Notes: generated by a model not told the origin, from the sequence alone. Positions 45,035 to 57,301 are shown, counted from the stretch's first letter. The stretch: 64,000 bases of DNA from Vanrija pseudolonga (GCF_020906515.1 NC_085851.1:3472001-3536000); one strand, 5' to 3'. Numbers and translations: made by a program.

Positions 45035-47281
45035 ATGGCCCGCGGCAACAAGTCGCCGACGGCGCCAGCGGGGCGCGGTTCTGAAGCTGCCAACAGCCTG
45101 CCGCCGTCTACAAACAACAGTACAGGCCCATCGACAAGCAAGGCGTCGAGCGGATCGCCCAGACCATCGACAACACACAGCGCCCCTGCCGCCCCCGCAC
45201 GGCCAGCATCACGCGCACAGTCGTCCGTCAGATCGGCGTCATCATCACCAGCCGATCCAATGCCTTCATCACGTCCCTGGGGCCAGCCCCCATCCAAGGC
45301 TGGTGGGACAGGCGCATCCACTGCCGCCGCCTCCTCGGCGATAGGAGATGCAGCTGACGACGAAACGCGCCGGCGGCACGAAGCTCGCCGTGCCGAGTTG
45401 TCTCAGTGAGTCACAGCAACTGGCATGTTCATTCCCGGTAGCTGACATGACGGCACAGACTCTCCCTCGTTGTCTGCCAGCAGCCAGAGCGCGCTCGACT
45501 GTGCTCGTTTAAAGAGGAGAATGAAACTAGTGGGTACCTTGATTCCAACTTGTAACGTACTATGCTTACACCCTGGCTCAGTTGACCGCAGACCGGTCGA
45601 CCCGCCTCCCGTTATTGAGCTAGTATCCCAAGCGGGAGATGCCCCGTGAGTTACCGACCCTTGCTTTCACGTCTACCCGACATGCATACTGACACATTCA
45701 TCCAGTGAGCTTCTGGAATCGACGACCTTCATGGTTCGCGCATCGCTCGTGGCACCAGAGAAGAGTACCGAACAGATTCAGCCCCACGAGTCACCGTACC
45801 CGACTGTAAAGACGCCAACTGGCGCCGACGCCACAGCCGGCGAGACGATCCAGACGCCCGAGCGTCTTCGTCATCTCGATGGCAAGCCAGGAGCTCTGTG
45901 CATTTTTGCAAAGCTCTCTGTCCGCGTGCCAGGCGTCTACCGCCTCAAATTTACGCTGTACGAGACGGCAAAGTAGGTACCCTCGCCACGCCATCGACGC
46001 CGCCTTGTGGCGTCGGAGGCGTCGATCCCGTCCGCCTGGCGCCCCAGATGCTGACCCACCACCAGTGACGGGATGACAGAAATCACGCACACCGTGTCAG
46101 AGCCATTCGAGGTCTTCTCGCCAAAGCTCTTCAAGGGAATGCACGAGAGCACGCCGCTCACGAGACATCTCGCGACTCAGGGGCTCAAGGTCAAGCTCCG
46201 CACAGACTCGACGAGCGGCAAAGGCCCTAGTCGTCGACGCGTCTCGACTGCGTACCATGGCGCCAACTCTTCCGAGCCGCCACCTGGGGAAGTCATGTCC
46301 ACTCCACACTCTGTGCACGGGCATGGCCACTCAGGTCCTCAGCATTCCAGGTACTCGCGCGGCCATCAGCCGCTCTCAACCACGGCACCGTCACGCTCCC
46401 TGGTGTGGCAAGCGCACCACGCCGCCGCGTACCCAGATTACGATGTTGGGCACCGTCGGTCACCCGCTCCCGAACAAGAAGCTGTACGCAAGGTCCGCCG
46501 GCTTGGTCGAGACGACGGCATGTTCGCACTGACGGATATTTCCTCACGCCTGGACTTCTCTTGTGAGTGGATGGAACCCATGTGGTGCATGGATGCATGT
46601 GGCGCGCTAGAGTGATTCCAGAGCTAATTGCCTGCAGTCACCTCGCCCTTACCCTCAAGTGATCTTTCGGCATTTTCGTTAGGTCACTCTCCGGGAATGC
46701 GTGCGTCTGCACGACCGGGGAGTGATTCCGGCCCTCCACCATACGGACGCCGAGAAAGGGACGGAAGACGCGAGTACGGTCCAGGTGATGATGGCCTGCC
46801 TACGTTACCGATACCGGGGTGGCAGTCGTCGTACGTATACACACCACGTTGGCCAACAACACCCCCAACTCCCCCACCCTGGTACCTAACACTGACATGC
46901 AACAGCACATACCGACCTCCGGCAGACTTCGCATTGCCGCGATTGCCTCGCATCGTTCCCAGCCCCGCGCCGCCACCTCGCGAGTCGTCGCCGGGGCCTG
47001 GTCCGATCCGCCACAGCCGTCACGAGCACCCTCACGAACACCACCATCCTTACGCCCACTCTCATGCCCACCACCGGATGCACGACTCGCCACATTCTCC
47101 CCGGCCCGACGAGGTGTACCACGCGCACCACGCGGCGCACCACTCTCGCCCTCACACCCACCCTCACGCGAGCATGTCCCAGTACAATGTGCACTCGTCG
47201 ACGCCCCCCCTTGTCCTCCCTCCTATTCGCTCTCGCTCGCCCCTTCGTCGCCCCTATGAGCGCGGGGACAGGCATGCCTAG
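45035..47281 (+). CDS. Velvet-domain transcription regulator with a His-rich tail
   Basis: Six exons: 45035-45405, 45459-45529, 45582-45645, 45706-45972, 46066-46562 and 46638-47281; 637 residues. Velvet proteins are fungal nuclear regulators of development and secondary metabolism whose domain binds DNA with an NF-kappaB-like fold. An Ala/Ser/Pro-rich N-terminus (about 120 residues) precedes the domain (about 124-298): LVVCQQPERARLCSFKEEN, DRRPVDPPPVIELV, ESTTFMVRASLVAP, LCIFAKLSVRVPGVYRLKF, then SEPFEVFSPKLFKGMHES and TPLTRHLATQG, the usual C-terminal end of velvet domains. The region between is longer than in minimal family members. The tail is disordered; residues 547-605 are exceptionally rich in His. 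Which subgroup (VosA, VelB, VelC) cannot be settled by eye. The very large upstream region suggests complex regulation. Confidence 0.9.
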
Positions 47282-47956
47282 CAGGGGGCGGCGACCAGGA
47301 GTGTCGCCAACCCATTCGAAATGGGCACTTGCGGCTGTTGTCGCCAAGCCACCCGCCAACCCCTCACGACCCTGCGACGCGCAAGCGATCAACGTTAATG
47401 CCCTCGCCAGGAGTACGCTCTCCTGTCATGAACCTCCACGCTCTCATGACCTCCCGCCCGGCCCGCCCGCACCGGGTGCGCCGCGCCTCTTGCTCGTGCC
47501 GCCCTTGCTCGGATGCTAATGCCCTGCCCTCGTCGCCCGCCTCGCCTCTCGCCTTGCCTCGCTGCACACCGCCATGATCCAAAAGTCTGGCCCAATCCGC
47601 ATCCTGACTCTGCCGCTCGTCCCCCGTCTCTAGGTTTGGTCTGTTGGACTCAGCTCTCACATCTTGGACTTTCTTGCCCCTGTCCCTCGTTTCGATTGGT
47701 GTCGGTGTGTGAATGGACAAACGGCTCGGCCGTCGTTTGACGGTTGGTTAAACAAGCAAGCCGCCACCAAAGCTCTGCATCGAGCTTTCAACCCAGCGCC
47801 GTGAGCCTGCCTCAAGGGCCTGTGTTCTTTTTGTCTCTTCTCCAATTTGCTGTAATAGTATTCCGCCTCAATGCATAGCCACCAACATAGAGAGATTAAT
47901 AGTATGAACCGTGTAGCGCTGCCCCCTCCAAGACCAAGCAAGCCCTAGCCCTAGCC
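47282..47956. other. Intergenic between convergent genes
   Basis: 3' flanks of the velvet gene (+) and the GNAT-like gene (-). A short AGCCCT repeat (47941-47960) runs into the stop codon of the latter. No gene recognised. Confidence 0.45.
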
Positions 47957-48944
47957 CTAGTCGTCCTTCTTTGGAGCCGCCAGCTCGTCGCGCTTGCGGG
48001 TCCAAGTCGCAGCGTCGACGGCGAGCCAGTGGCCCGACTGTTTCAGCAGGCCAAGGGGACCGTCTACACGCCATCCGGCACTCTCGGACGCAGGGACGGG
48101 CGAGAAGCCGAGCTTGGTCCAGAACTTGTCTCCGCCGGGAGTGAAAGGGGACGTGAGGACGACGACGCGGGTGATGGCCCCTGCCTTTGCGGCGGGGCTT
48201 CCGTCGAGGCCGGCGATACCGAACGCGTGGTCGAGCGCCGTGGCAACGAGCTCGGTCGCAACGCCCTTACGGCGGACGGGGGAGTCGATATCAAGGTGAC
48301 GAATTTCCGCGAGACCAGCCGCTGCTCCTCCCTCGTCCTTCTTGTCCTTCTTGCCGCGCTGGCGGAGCACGTTCTTGTCCTGGGAGACCTCGCCCTCCTC
48401 GGCGCCGAGCACGGTAGGCACGACAGCGGTGGGGTGGCGGGCGTCGAGCGCGAGCTCGCCGCGCACCTCGCCCTTGTGCTCGAACACGTAGAAGCGCGAC
48501 GGGGACGTGTAGTAGCTCTCTGCCTGCACGAGGTCGCGCGCGCCGATCACGCCGCGCAGGCGGCCCGTGAACGGCCCGCGGTGCAGCCACTCGACAATGC
48601 CGAGCACGGGCAGCGCGACCATCGCAAAGCCGATCACGGGCGCCATTGACGAGCCGGGGATGTCCGGGTCGGGCAGGTAGCCGACCTTGTAGTCGATGAT
48701 GGCGGCGAGGGCGACCACGGCCGCGAGGGTCACGGGGTGGAGGTAGACTGGGGAGGGGAGGTTAGTTGTCTGCCGTTTTTAGCCCTCCATCACACCCACC
48801 CCGGTTGTTGGCCTTGGCCATGCCCTCCATGAAGCCCTGCCCGATGATCTGGTTGAGGATCGAGCGGTCCTTGTTGTACAGGCGGATCACGCCGTCTGGT
48901 GCGTCGGCGGCGGCGGCAGGGGCCGGGGCGGCGACGGTCGACAT
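47957..48944 (-). CDS. Membrane-anchored GNAT-like protein
   Basis: Two minus-strand exons, 48800-48944 and 47957-48747; 311 residues. After a short N-terminus with IRLYNKDRSILNQIIGQGFMEG come two probable membrane helices (about 53-69, HPVTLAAVVALAAIIDY, and 82-102, MAPVIGFAMVALPVLGIVEWL). The C-terminal 200 residues resemble a GCN5-related acetyltransferase: a beta strand FYVFEHKGEVRGELAL, then AEIRHLDIDSPVRRKGVATEL, in which RRKGVA fits the acetyl-CoA pyrophosphate loop, then FWTKLGFSPV typical of the last motif. A charged insert (about 170-190, QRGKKDKKDE) lies between. Membrane-tethered GNAT-like proteins of this size include the fungal ER protein Pho86, but I cannot show that relation. 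Activity is inferred from the fold only. Confidence 0.75.
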
Positions 48945-49381
48945 GGCTGAGGCGGTGTGACGGAGGCGATGACGGAGGTGACGGGCGACAATGAGAAGAC
49001 TATGAGCGCGCTGTGGTCGTGTGCGCGGTTGATTTAATGCGATATCAAGAAGACTGAAGATGGATGGACGCGGCTTTGCTTTGCATCCAAGGCCGCCTTG
49101 CTCATGTTGCTCGGTGCTATTCTTGTCGGGAGGGGCGCCGCATCGGCCAGGCACTGGACAGTCAGAGAAACACGTGCGCCGTAGTACACGCGGCGACACA
49201 CTTGGCACTTGGCACACGTTACACGTCGTTGGATATCTCAATGCATAGCAGGGGGGTATCACTCTGTATACTACTGCACACGCACACTGCTGCACTCTGT
49301 CTCTCTCTCTTCTTACTACTTCTACTCGTTTTAGTTACGATTGGCTAGGTCCAACCGCTGTTGTAGGCCGCACCGCTGCGC
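48945..49381. other. Intergenic, promoter of the GNAT-like gene and 3' flank of BTA1
   Basis: Both flanking genes are on the minus strand. A CT run occurs near 49299-49312. Nothing else recognised. Confidence 0.45.
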
Positions 49382-52341
49382 TTATGCAGCGGCGACCTTC
49401 TCGGCACGCCAGACTGTGGACCCGGGTCAGCACTGTTTGCACTTTCGCCACGCCACGCTACTCACACGAGGCGTACATGTTGACGCGGTCAATCGCCTGG
49501 TTGTTCTCGCGGATGTCAATCGGCTCGACCTTGAATCCGGCAAGCTCAAAGCGCTGGCGGTACCAGGGGTACTTGGCAGCCGAACGCCACACGGCGTGTC
49601 CGCCGACGCGGAGCACACGGCGCATCTCGAGAATCTGGAAGTCGAGCTCGGAGCGCAGGTGCTCGTATGCCGCCTCTGGCGACTGGTCGAGCTCGTCGAG
49701 CGCAGTCGAGCCAGTGGGCGGCAGAGGCGTCTTGGGAGGGATCGGGTCGAACCCTGTGCATAGATTAGCGAACTGCGGTGCGAGGAGCGCGGGGCCCACT
49801 GTACTCACAGTCCATCGAGTCCATGACGATGATCTTGGTCAGGTTCTCATCGGGAAGACCACGGAGAACGCTGCAAAAGTCAGAATTGATCTAACCACGC
49901 CCTGCTCACTTGATAATGGTGTCGGTGTGCAGCTTCAACGCATTGTTCGTCTTGGCGTCCTTGAGCGCCTTGAAGCCCTCGGGCTTGAGGTACGCAGGGC
50001 ACGACGAGCGGCTGTACGTGCCGTTGAGGCAGAGGTAGTAGAAGTAGTTGTCATCCTTGAGCGTGGTGAGCGCCGGGATGGGGTCCATGGTGGACGTGAC
50101 AAAGTCGGCGACCGAACCGTCCTGCAGGAAGCAGTTCATCTGGTTACGGGGGACACCGAGCGCGTGCCAGTTGAACACGGGGTTTCCGAGGAAGCCCTTG
50201 AGCATGACCTGGTTGAGGAGGACGGGACGGAGGCGCTTGTTCCAGATGCGGATCTGCTCGTCGACCGAGTTGGCGTTGCAGACCTTCTTGACGTCGCCGC
50301 TGACGCCGGCAAGGAAGAAGGCGACCTGGGCGAGGCGGAGAGCCCAGCCCGAGTAGCCGCGGAAGTAGAAGTTGCGGCTGAACTGGTCGGCGTGCGTCTT
50401 CCAGTAGGCATAAGCGTGCGACGAGAGGAAGGGCGACATCTTGGAGGTGAGGAGGCGCTCAAACTGGGGGTGGTGGCCCTCGCCAAAGATGAGCCAGAAG
50501 TCGGCGTAGTCGAGGGTCTGGATGGCCGCGAGCTTGAGTTCGAGAATGTGGCCCTGGCAGGGGTTCATGTCGACGGCGTGGATACGAGCACACTGGGCCG
50601 CGAGAGCATAGTGGAGCACATTGTCGCCGGCCGACGTGATGGCAAGGACGTGGTCGTCCTTGTTGATGCCGAGGCGCTTGACGTCGACATCGGGGTCCTC
50701 CCAGGTCCAGCCGTAGATGTGGGTGCGGAACTGCTGGTGGATCTTCTCCTCGAGGTAGGGGAGACGCCACGACTTGCGGAGCTGGTAGTGGAAGGGCGAG
50801 AGGGGAGCGCCGGCCTCGTAGATGGTCTGCTGGTGGGTGCCGTTCTCGAGCGCCGCCTGCGCACGCTCCAGGGCACTGGGGCCGATGGTGAGCTCGGGAA
50901 TGGTCTTGAGGTCGGGCGAGTAGAGGGGAGTCGAGGTGGAGAAGGGCGAGGTGGGGGTCATGAGACCGCCACGGCCCTGGCCGAGGTGGTTGCCGGCCTC
51001 GATCTCGAATGCGCGCGAAGCAGCAGAGGCGTCACGCTGGCGAGAGCAGCCGAGGAAGACATAGCTGGGGAAATGTTAGCGTCAAGGTGGCGACGTCTGG
51101 CGCCATAGGTCACGCGCCCGCCAAGCGTGCCACACTCACTAGGGGATCTGAACAAACCACGACTGGAGGAAGTTGTTGCGGCCATTGTACAGCTTGATAG
51201 TGCCCATCTTGTACTCGAGGTACTCGCGGCGCGAGCCGTGGAGGTGGACATTGTCAAACTCGAACCAGCACTCCCAGAACCACTTGGAGAACCACGAGAC
51301 GCGCTTGCTCTGGGTGCCGATAGCCTGGGTCGTGTTAGCTGGGTGTGCACGTGCTCGCACTAGCGCGCCGCCACTCACGCGCTCCTTGATGCCGAGATCA
51401 CGCGATGTGTAGAAGTCGACAACACCGATAAGGCCACGCTCGGGGTCGAGAACCTGGTCGCAGCGGTCGAGGAGCTGGTAGAAGGGCGGGATCTGTGCGG
51501 GTTAGTTGTCGCGTCTATGGAGGCCCACCCACCATGGAGAGCGAGTAGCTCAGCGTGATGGCCGTGAGCGATCCGCGGGGGTCGAGCTCTCCCGACTCCC
51601 ACTCGGGGAGCACAAAGCGCGACGCGTCCTGGCAGAGCACGTGCACATTCTTCCAGCCCTTGGCGGCGAACCTGCGGCGGGCGACGTCGAGGAGCGGCTC
51701 ACAGAGGTCAATGAGGTAGATCTTGTCAAAGTACGTGTGGGGGAGGTACTCGTCCATCTGCTCAATGTTCCAGCCGGTGCCGCCGCCAATGTCGACCCAG
51801 ATCTTGGGCTTGGCGGTGCCGTCGGAACGGAGGGGGGTGGGCTGGGCCTTGAGGTGGGCGGCAAGCAGCTGGAGCATGGTCTCGCGGCCCTTGAGGAGGT
51901 GGGCGCGGGTCGAGTCGTAGACGTCAGCCTGGCCGGCGTAAAAGTTGTCGAGGCTCTCCTTCTGGTCTCCGCCCGCCTCGTGGTTCTTCTCGCCCTTGAC
52001 AAAGGGCTTGAAGAAGCAGTTCCACATGAACACGAGCGGGGTGTGCACGACGGTCGAGAGGCCGAGAGCGACGAGCCCCCACGCGAGCGCGGCGATCGAC
52101 CACCCGATCACGGCGGGGCTCAGCTGGACATGGGGCTGCAGGAGGCTCTTGAGCGGGCTAGGAAGACGGGTAAGCCACACAGCACTCTCTAGGATAAGCC
52201 GGGGACGCGGCGCGGATGGGCAAAGCAGGCGCGGGCCAGCGACCACTGTAGGCAGGCGCAGGCGGGCGGGGGGACTCACGCGATGCCGCCGAGGAGGCTC
52301 GCGCCGGTGACGAGCAGCGCGACCTGGTTGACGGTGAGCAT
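49382..52341 (-). CDS. BTA1: Betaine lipid (DGTS) synthase, fused BtaB-BtaA type
   Basis: Eight exons on the minus strand: 52280-52341, 51533-52157, 51379-51492, 51140-51324, 49910-51064, 49809-49870, 49466-49753 and 49382-49413; 840 residues. The enzyme makes diacylglyceryl-trimethylhomoserine, a phosphorus-free membrane lipid that replaces phosphatidylcholine when phosphate is short. The N-terminus has one or two membrane helices (residues 5-20 and about 36-57). Next is a class I methyltransferase domain (BtaB-like) with motif I WVDIGGGTGWN near 140-150. From about 400 to the end is the DUF3419/BtaA domain (aminocarboxypropyl transfer from AdoMet): YGWTWEDPDVD, ITSAGDNVLHYAL, AVDMNPCQ, FLQDGSVADF and SMDWFDP. 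This BtaB-before-BtaA order is the fungal one and is opposite to the algal enzyme. All seven introns preserve frame and the domains read through without gaps. Confidence 0.95.
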
Positions 52342-54548
52342 TGTTGCTGGTGGCTGGGCTGTGGCGGGCGGGCGGGCAGCAGCTGGGAGCGAGAGGTCGG
52401 TCGACACGAGGTGAGACGACCACTTGCAAAAGTCGAGCAAGTGAGAGAGCAGTGGTCAGTTGGCGTCGTGGAGGCCAGGCTATAACGGTGTGCGTTGAGT
52501 AGGCAGCAGGCTGGTGTGGCCGGCGAGCCGGGCTGGCAGCCGTGAGCGGAGTGACCCAGCCAGCCAGCCAGCAGCGAGCGAGCCACCGAGCAAGCCAGCG
52601 CCAGCCAGCCAACACGTCCCCAAAAGTCCAGCAGCATGCTATCTTGGCCTGGCTGTGCCGCCCGATATCCAGCACATGCCCGTGGTGTACTGTAGGCAGG
52701 CAGGCGCGTCACGTCGCCCTGACGCGTAGTGGGTGACACCCGGCCGCGAGATGAAAGAACGTGCGATGACATGTTGTGGAACGTGGGTGGCGGTTGCGTC
52801 ATGGCGCGGTGCGTTTCCCCGCATTTTGTGCACTGGGGCCTACTGCAAGTTGATTATCGCTGGTCCTAATCAGTCACGACCCAGCCAGCCCATGTGCGTG
52901 GGATTACACCGTCGTCCAATCCACGCTGCCGTGCTGCGTGCTTGGGATCTAGACCAGGACTCGATGCCTGCCTGGACGTGGGCGAGGCGTGGTTCGTGCT
53001 GCGTGCGTGCGCTCGCTGCAAAGCCCGACGACTCGGCCGAGCCCGCCTCCACCTGCGCCGCCGCCGCCTCCGCCTCCGCCGTTGCCTCCGCTGCACCACC
53101 CGTCGGGGTCGACGGGGTTGTGGAGATTGCCCGTGGGCGGGTGTGCGGGCTGGCGGGCGGGCGTGAGCGAGTGCCGTCGGGCATCGCGTCGGGAGGGGTG
53201 GGGTGGGGTGGGATGGCTGTTGACATCGACTGCCCCCCATTGTCAGTGGGTTACTGCGCACCGCATGGTAGCAGCTTAGTAGTGAGCAACCATCCGTCAT
53301 CCACCACGACCGTAGTGCATCGGCAAGCCGTAACAGCTCGCTCCACAACCCCACACTAGCCGCTGCCCGCTGGACTCACTCGGCGCCGTCAGCACAGGCC
53401 CGTCATGAGGCGCCAGGCAGACGAGGGCGGCGGGCCAAGGCGCGCCGCCGCCACCACTAGTGCACGCTGACACGTGCTTGGCTTGGCTGGCTGTTGGCTA
53501 CTCAGCCACTCACTGCCTGTCACTTGTCACTGTCGTGTTACACGAGGGCGGTATCAGTATTGTTCAGCATTGGACTGGAATGCGCCGCCGTGCGTCGTCG
53601 AATGTTCGCGACGCGTAAGAAACAGATGTGCTGCGCAGTGACCATGAGCAAGTGTCAGTCCACCACCGCTCTCCCAGCGCGTGGCCTTCCGAGGGCTCAG
53701 CGACACGACGCGTCGTGCCCAGCTCGGTGCACTCACCAGGTGCAGGTAGTGGCACACCAATCGGGATATGCAGCACACACACATACACTTACATCGGACA
53801 CAGCTACTCACATCGGACACAGCTCAGCCCAACCACAACTCGCCGTGCCCATGCCATTCCGCCACACCCACCCGCCCACACCACACGTCAGCAGGACACG
53901 GGTCAGCAGGCCAGCAAGCACAGGCACCACCACGCCCCACACTCGTGCGCACGCGCACACACGACAACAACAACAATAACGGGGTCTCGCCCGTGCCGTG
54001 CGTGCCGTGCCCCAACGGCCGGCCGGTCGGCATGCTCCCCCTCCTCACCCACAGCTCGTCACATCAGCTGCCCACCCACCCACACGCACGCCGTTCCAGG
54101 AACCCTCGCTCGGAATGAAACTGTCTCTCTGGGTGGGCTTGAGGGCTTCCACCTCCGTTGGAAATCACCTGTGGTGCTCCGCGCGACGGCTCACATGTTG
54201 CCCTCGCCCGACGCTCGACTCCAGCTGCGTGCCTTGTCCCTCCTTGTTGCGCCGTTGGCCAACCGGGAGCAACGCTATTCACGTTTAGCCCGTTGTCGCA
54301 TGGCCAAACGTGATTCCCACGGCAACCCGCATCTCCGCCTCGAGACGGGCCCTCAGCCCCCTCGACAACCACACTACCACCTGACGTATATGTCTACAGG
54401 AAAAACAACAGTGCCATCTACAGGTACATGTAAAGGTTTCGTCATGCCGGCACCAGGGACCATGGGCTCCCCCGCGTGGCGATGCAGGGGCAAATGCCCA
54501 CCTCCCTCCCAACCAACCCCCTTCACCCTCCCCCTGTCGCCTCCTCCC
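52342..54548. other. 2.2-kb intergenic region
   Basis: The first 400 bases are the BTA1 promoter and leader on the minus strand, with CAGC/CCAG repeats near 52557-52600. The last part is the MUS81 3' flank. CCG/CCT triplets occur near 53050-53090 and CA-rich stretches near 53770-53980. A 384-codon plus-strand open frame (53628-54782) runs antisense into MUS81 and looks non-coding. No RNA gene seen. Confidence 0.45.
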
Positions 54549-56983
54549 TCACGTCTCCTCCCCCCACAGTGCCTTCCAAAGCTGGAACGTACGTCAGTGC
54601 CGTACAACGCCGCTGCCGCGGATCGCGAACGCCGCAGATTAGCCAAAAACTCACAATCACGCTCTGCGCGTCGCCGATTTTGCGACGACCCTCGCCGGCC
54701 ACTTCATCCGCAAACATCATTGTTGGCGGTCGGGTCTTCCGACCCTCTGTGCGTGTTCCTTCAGAGTGGCGCCTTTTCATAGCTTCAAACAGCCCCAGCG
54801 GCGTATCCCACTTGTCAAGCACGGCGGCGACTCGTTCTGGGCTCATGCCCTTGACGCAGAGCAGCATTCGCGCTAGGGTCTCGTACACGGTCCTGCTGCC
54901 ACTTTTGTCGTTGAGGGCCTGGTAGGAGTCAAACGACGTGAGGAACGCCTTGTCCGGATACGTCTTTCGCAAGGTCGCTTGCAGCGAGCTGTACGAAGTT
55001 CGTGAGATGAAACGGGGCGGAATCATCTCGAGGTCGCGGTGCGTGCGCTCAATGACAGAGGTCATTGTGGCGAGAAAATCGATCGTGTCATTCAGCTTGT
55101 GTGTCTCCTTGAGAAAGAAACCGCTGATCACTTGGATCTGCGACTTTGCCGTCATGATTTTCGCGCCGTGGAATTCCATGCGCTCGGCAAGCTGGAAATC
55201 CTCGACCACGTAAAATACCTTGCCGATCCCCGACTGGGAAAGACGAAACTTTCGTCAGCGCGCTGAGCTATCTTTGGAAAGCTTACGCATTGTTCGTTGT
55301 AACGGCCATCAAGAATACTGGAACATAGGTCGTCGAGGCGTTTCCGCTCGACGACGAAGTCAAGAACGCATTCGTCCTCCTCACGGCCAGTCCCGCCCAG
55401 GCGGCGAGCTACCCAGCACATGTCACCCATGCGCAAGGCGCGGGTCTCGACCTTTACGCCTTTAGCTGTCAGGGCAGTGGCGATTTTGTCACGGTTCGAC
55501 CTCGACTCGACCTCGCGCGTGTCGAGGATTAGGACTACCTCGTACGTCCCGTGTGGGAAGACGATGGCGTCGGCAGACGAGAATGACGGCGCCTCGCGTA
55601 TCTCACCCAGCCGAGGAAGCTGAGACGAGAGTCGTGGCGCTGACCGTGTGGCGCCGAGGCGAGGCGCTTTCCGCGGGGCCGAGGAGGTTAGTGTCGAGGT
55701 TGACGCCGCCTTGGCTATTGGCGCTGCCCGGGTAGCTTGTGGCCGAGACGAGGTCGGCGCTGCGGTCACTGGTGGCCGGGACGAGGTTGGCGCTGCCACA
55801 TCGCCCTCGAAGCGGCTGCATACTGGGGGCGCACCGTCCTCGACAATAAACGCCGTCAGTGTCGCCACACCGTCGTCGTTGAGTGTCGGAAAGTCGGCAA
55901 TGAGGCGCAGCTGTGCCGTAATCGGGTGCGTGCGCTGCGACTCGCGGAACTCGATCTGGCGGAGGGCGATGAACTCTTCTGGATCGAGGCGGAGTCTCGC
56001 ACTGTCGATGCTGTCCACGCGCTTGCCCCTCGCGTCTGGGCGTCAGCCGTGCCCTGTCCACCCACACATACCAAGGTACCAAAATCCAAACTTGCCCGAT
56101 CTCGGCGCTGCAGGCGGAGGCAATGCGGCGCGGGCGGTCCCCTCCGACGCCGCAGGGGACGGCGGAATTTCTTCCCTCCGCGCGAGGGGCAGCAGCTTGG
56201 GCAGGCTCGCGAACTCGGGGTGCATGTTGCGCAAGGTAACCGCGACGTCGTAACCGTCCTCGGTGAGGCAGTAGCGGTGCGGGCTGCCCATGACAAGCGT
56301 GTATCCCTTGTTCACGAGCGTCTTCATGCCGTTCCATGCCGTGTGGTACCCCCCGCGCTCGGAGTGGTCGTATGGGCTGTCGCAGTACGCCTGCGACGCG
56401 CGCGTGAGCTCGCCCTTGGTCATCCAGTTCTGGATGTTGGACGGGTCGTCAATCGACAGCAGCAGGCCGAGGAGGAGGCCGTAGGCGCCCGAGCCGCGCT
56501 GCGGGATGTACACTTTCGGCTGGGCGGGCTTGCGCTTCTTTGGCGGCGGGGCGGGCTCCTCGTCAGATTCGGCAGCTGCAGCGGCGGGGCGTCTTGCGGC
56601 GGGGCGTCTTGCGGCGGGGCGTCTTGCGGCGGGGCGTGGGCCTGGAACGTCAGCAATGCCCAAATGCTCGTCTCACGCTCAGGCGACGCGGGGCACGCCA
56701 TGCCCGTCTCCTCGCAGTGTTTCTTCAGCTTGGCCTCGAGTAGCGCGACCGTCTTGGGCCCGATGCCCTGCAGCTGCGCGAGGTCGCGCGGGCGGTCGTA
56801 CGGCACGGGGCAGGCCACGAGCGAGCGGCACGCCTTGGAGTAGACGTCGGATGTCTTGAGGCCCTTTTCGCGCGCGGCGTCGCGCAGCTCTGCGGGTCAG
56901 CTGGGCGCTTCGGACGAGGGGCAGCTACCTTCGAGCCATTGTAGGAAGAGCGGGTTCGCGCACCGCGTGGGCGGCGGTGGCAT
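54549..56983 (-). CDS. MUS81: Crossover junction endonuclease MUS81
   Basis: Six exons on the minus strand: 56929-56983, 56677-56889, 56072-56641, 55287-56035, 54655-55233 and 54549-54581; 732 residues. With its EME1/MMS4 partner it cuts branched DNA during repair and meiosis. Order of parts: an N-terminal helix-hairpin-helix (LAQLQGIGPKTVALL, about 55-70); a basic linker with an RPAAR repeat; a winged-helix region (about 131-207, KVYIPQRGSGAYGLLLGL to RYCLTEDGYDV); the ERCC4 nuclease from about 445 with VVLILDTREV and the catalytic VVERKRLDDL near 508; and a C-terminal (HhH)2 region including LCVKGMSPERVAAVLDKW near 655. The partner site is in that last region. The intron at 56642-56676 is only 35 nt. 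The last exon encodes ten residues (LWKALWGEET) and is the least certain. Confidence 0.95.
56581..56638. repeat. 15-bp minisatellite in the MUS81 linker
   Basis: Three identical 15-base units (56581-56595, 56596-56610, 56611-56625) plus a partial fourth. On the coding strand each unit encodes RPAAR, so copy changes keep the frame. Confidence 0.95.
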
Positions 56984-57301
56984 GGTCAATCAAGATGGGT
57001 TGCTTTTGTGGGTTATGCTATGACGCTGCCTTGGCAGGCCGACAAGGGCATAGGGGGGTCCAAGACGGGTAGGAGTAGGATAGAGAGAGTGATGGGAATG
57101 ACAATCAATATAGAGCAAAGAGATCCAAAGTTGAAGTAGTCTTCGCAATGGCACACAAATCGCATCAACAACCTGAAACCAGCACCGTCATTCGCGACGC
57201 GTTTTTATCCCGCACCCCCACATAGCTTGTTTGGTTCCAACTCGTTAAAATGCAAATTCATGCCAGAGAGAGAGAGAGAGAGAGCGAAACATGCAAGATT
57301 A
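56984..57301. other. Intergenic, promoter of MUS81 and 3' flank of the large membrane protein gene
   Basis: A GA dinucleotide run lies at 57265-57284. Nothing else recognised. Confidence 0.5.

Noticed and set aside
46884-46907. GT...AG segment of 24 bases inside the last velvet exon
   Set aside because: Far shorter than any other intron here (minimum 35), and the frame continues through it.
49384-51108. 574-codon open frame on the plus strand
   Set aside because: It is exactly antisense to BTA1 exons. Its composition is the mirror of a GC-biased gene and it has no domain of its own.
53628-54782. 384-codon plus-strand frame
   Set aside because: Low-complexity His/Thr/Ser/Pro sequence running antisense into MUS81 exons; no domain.
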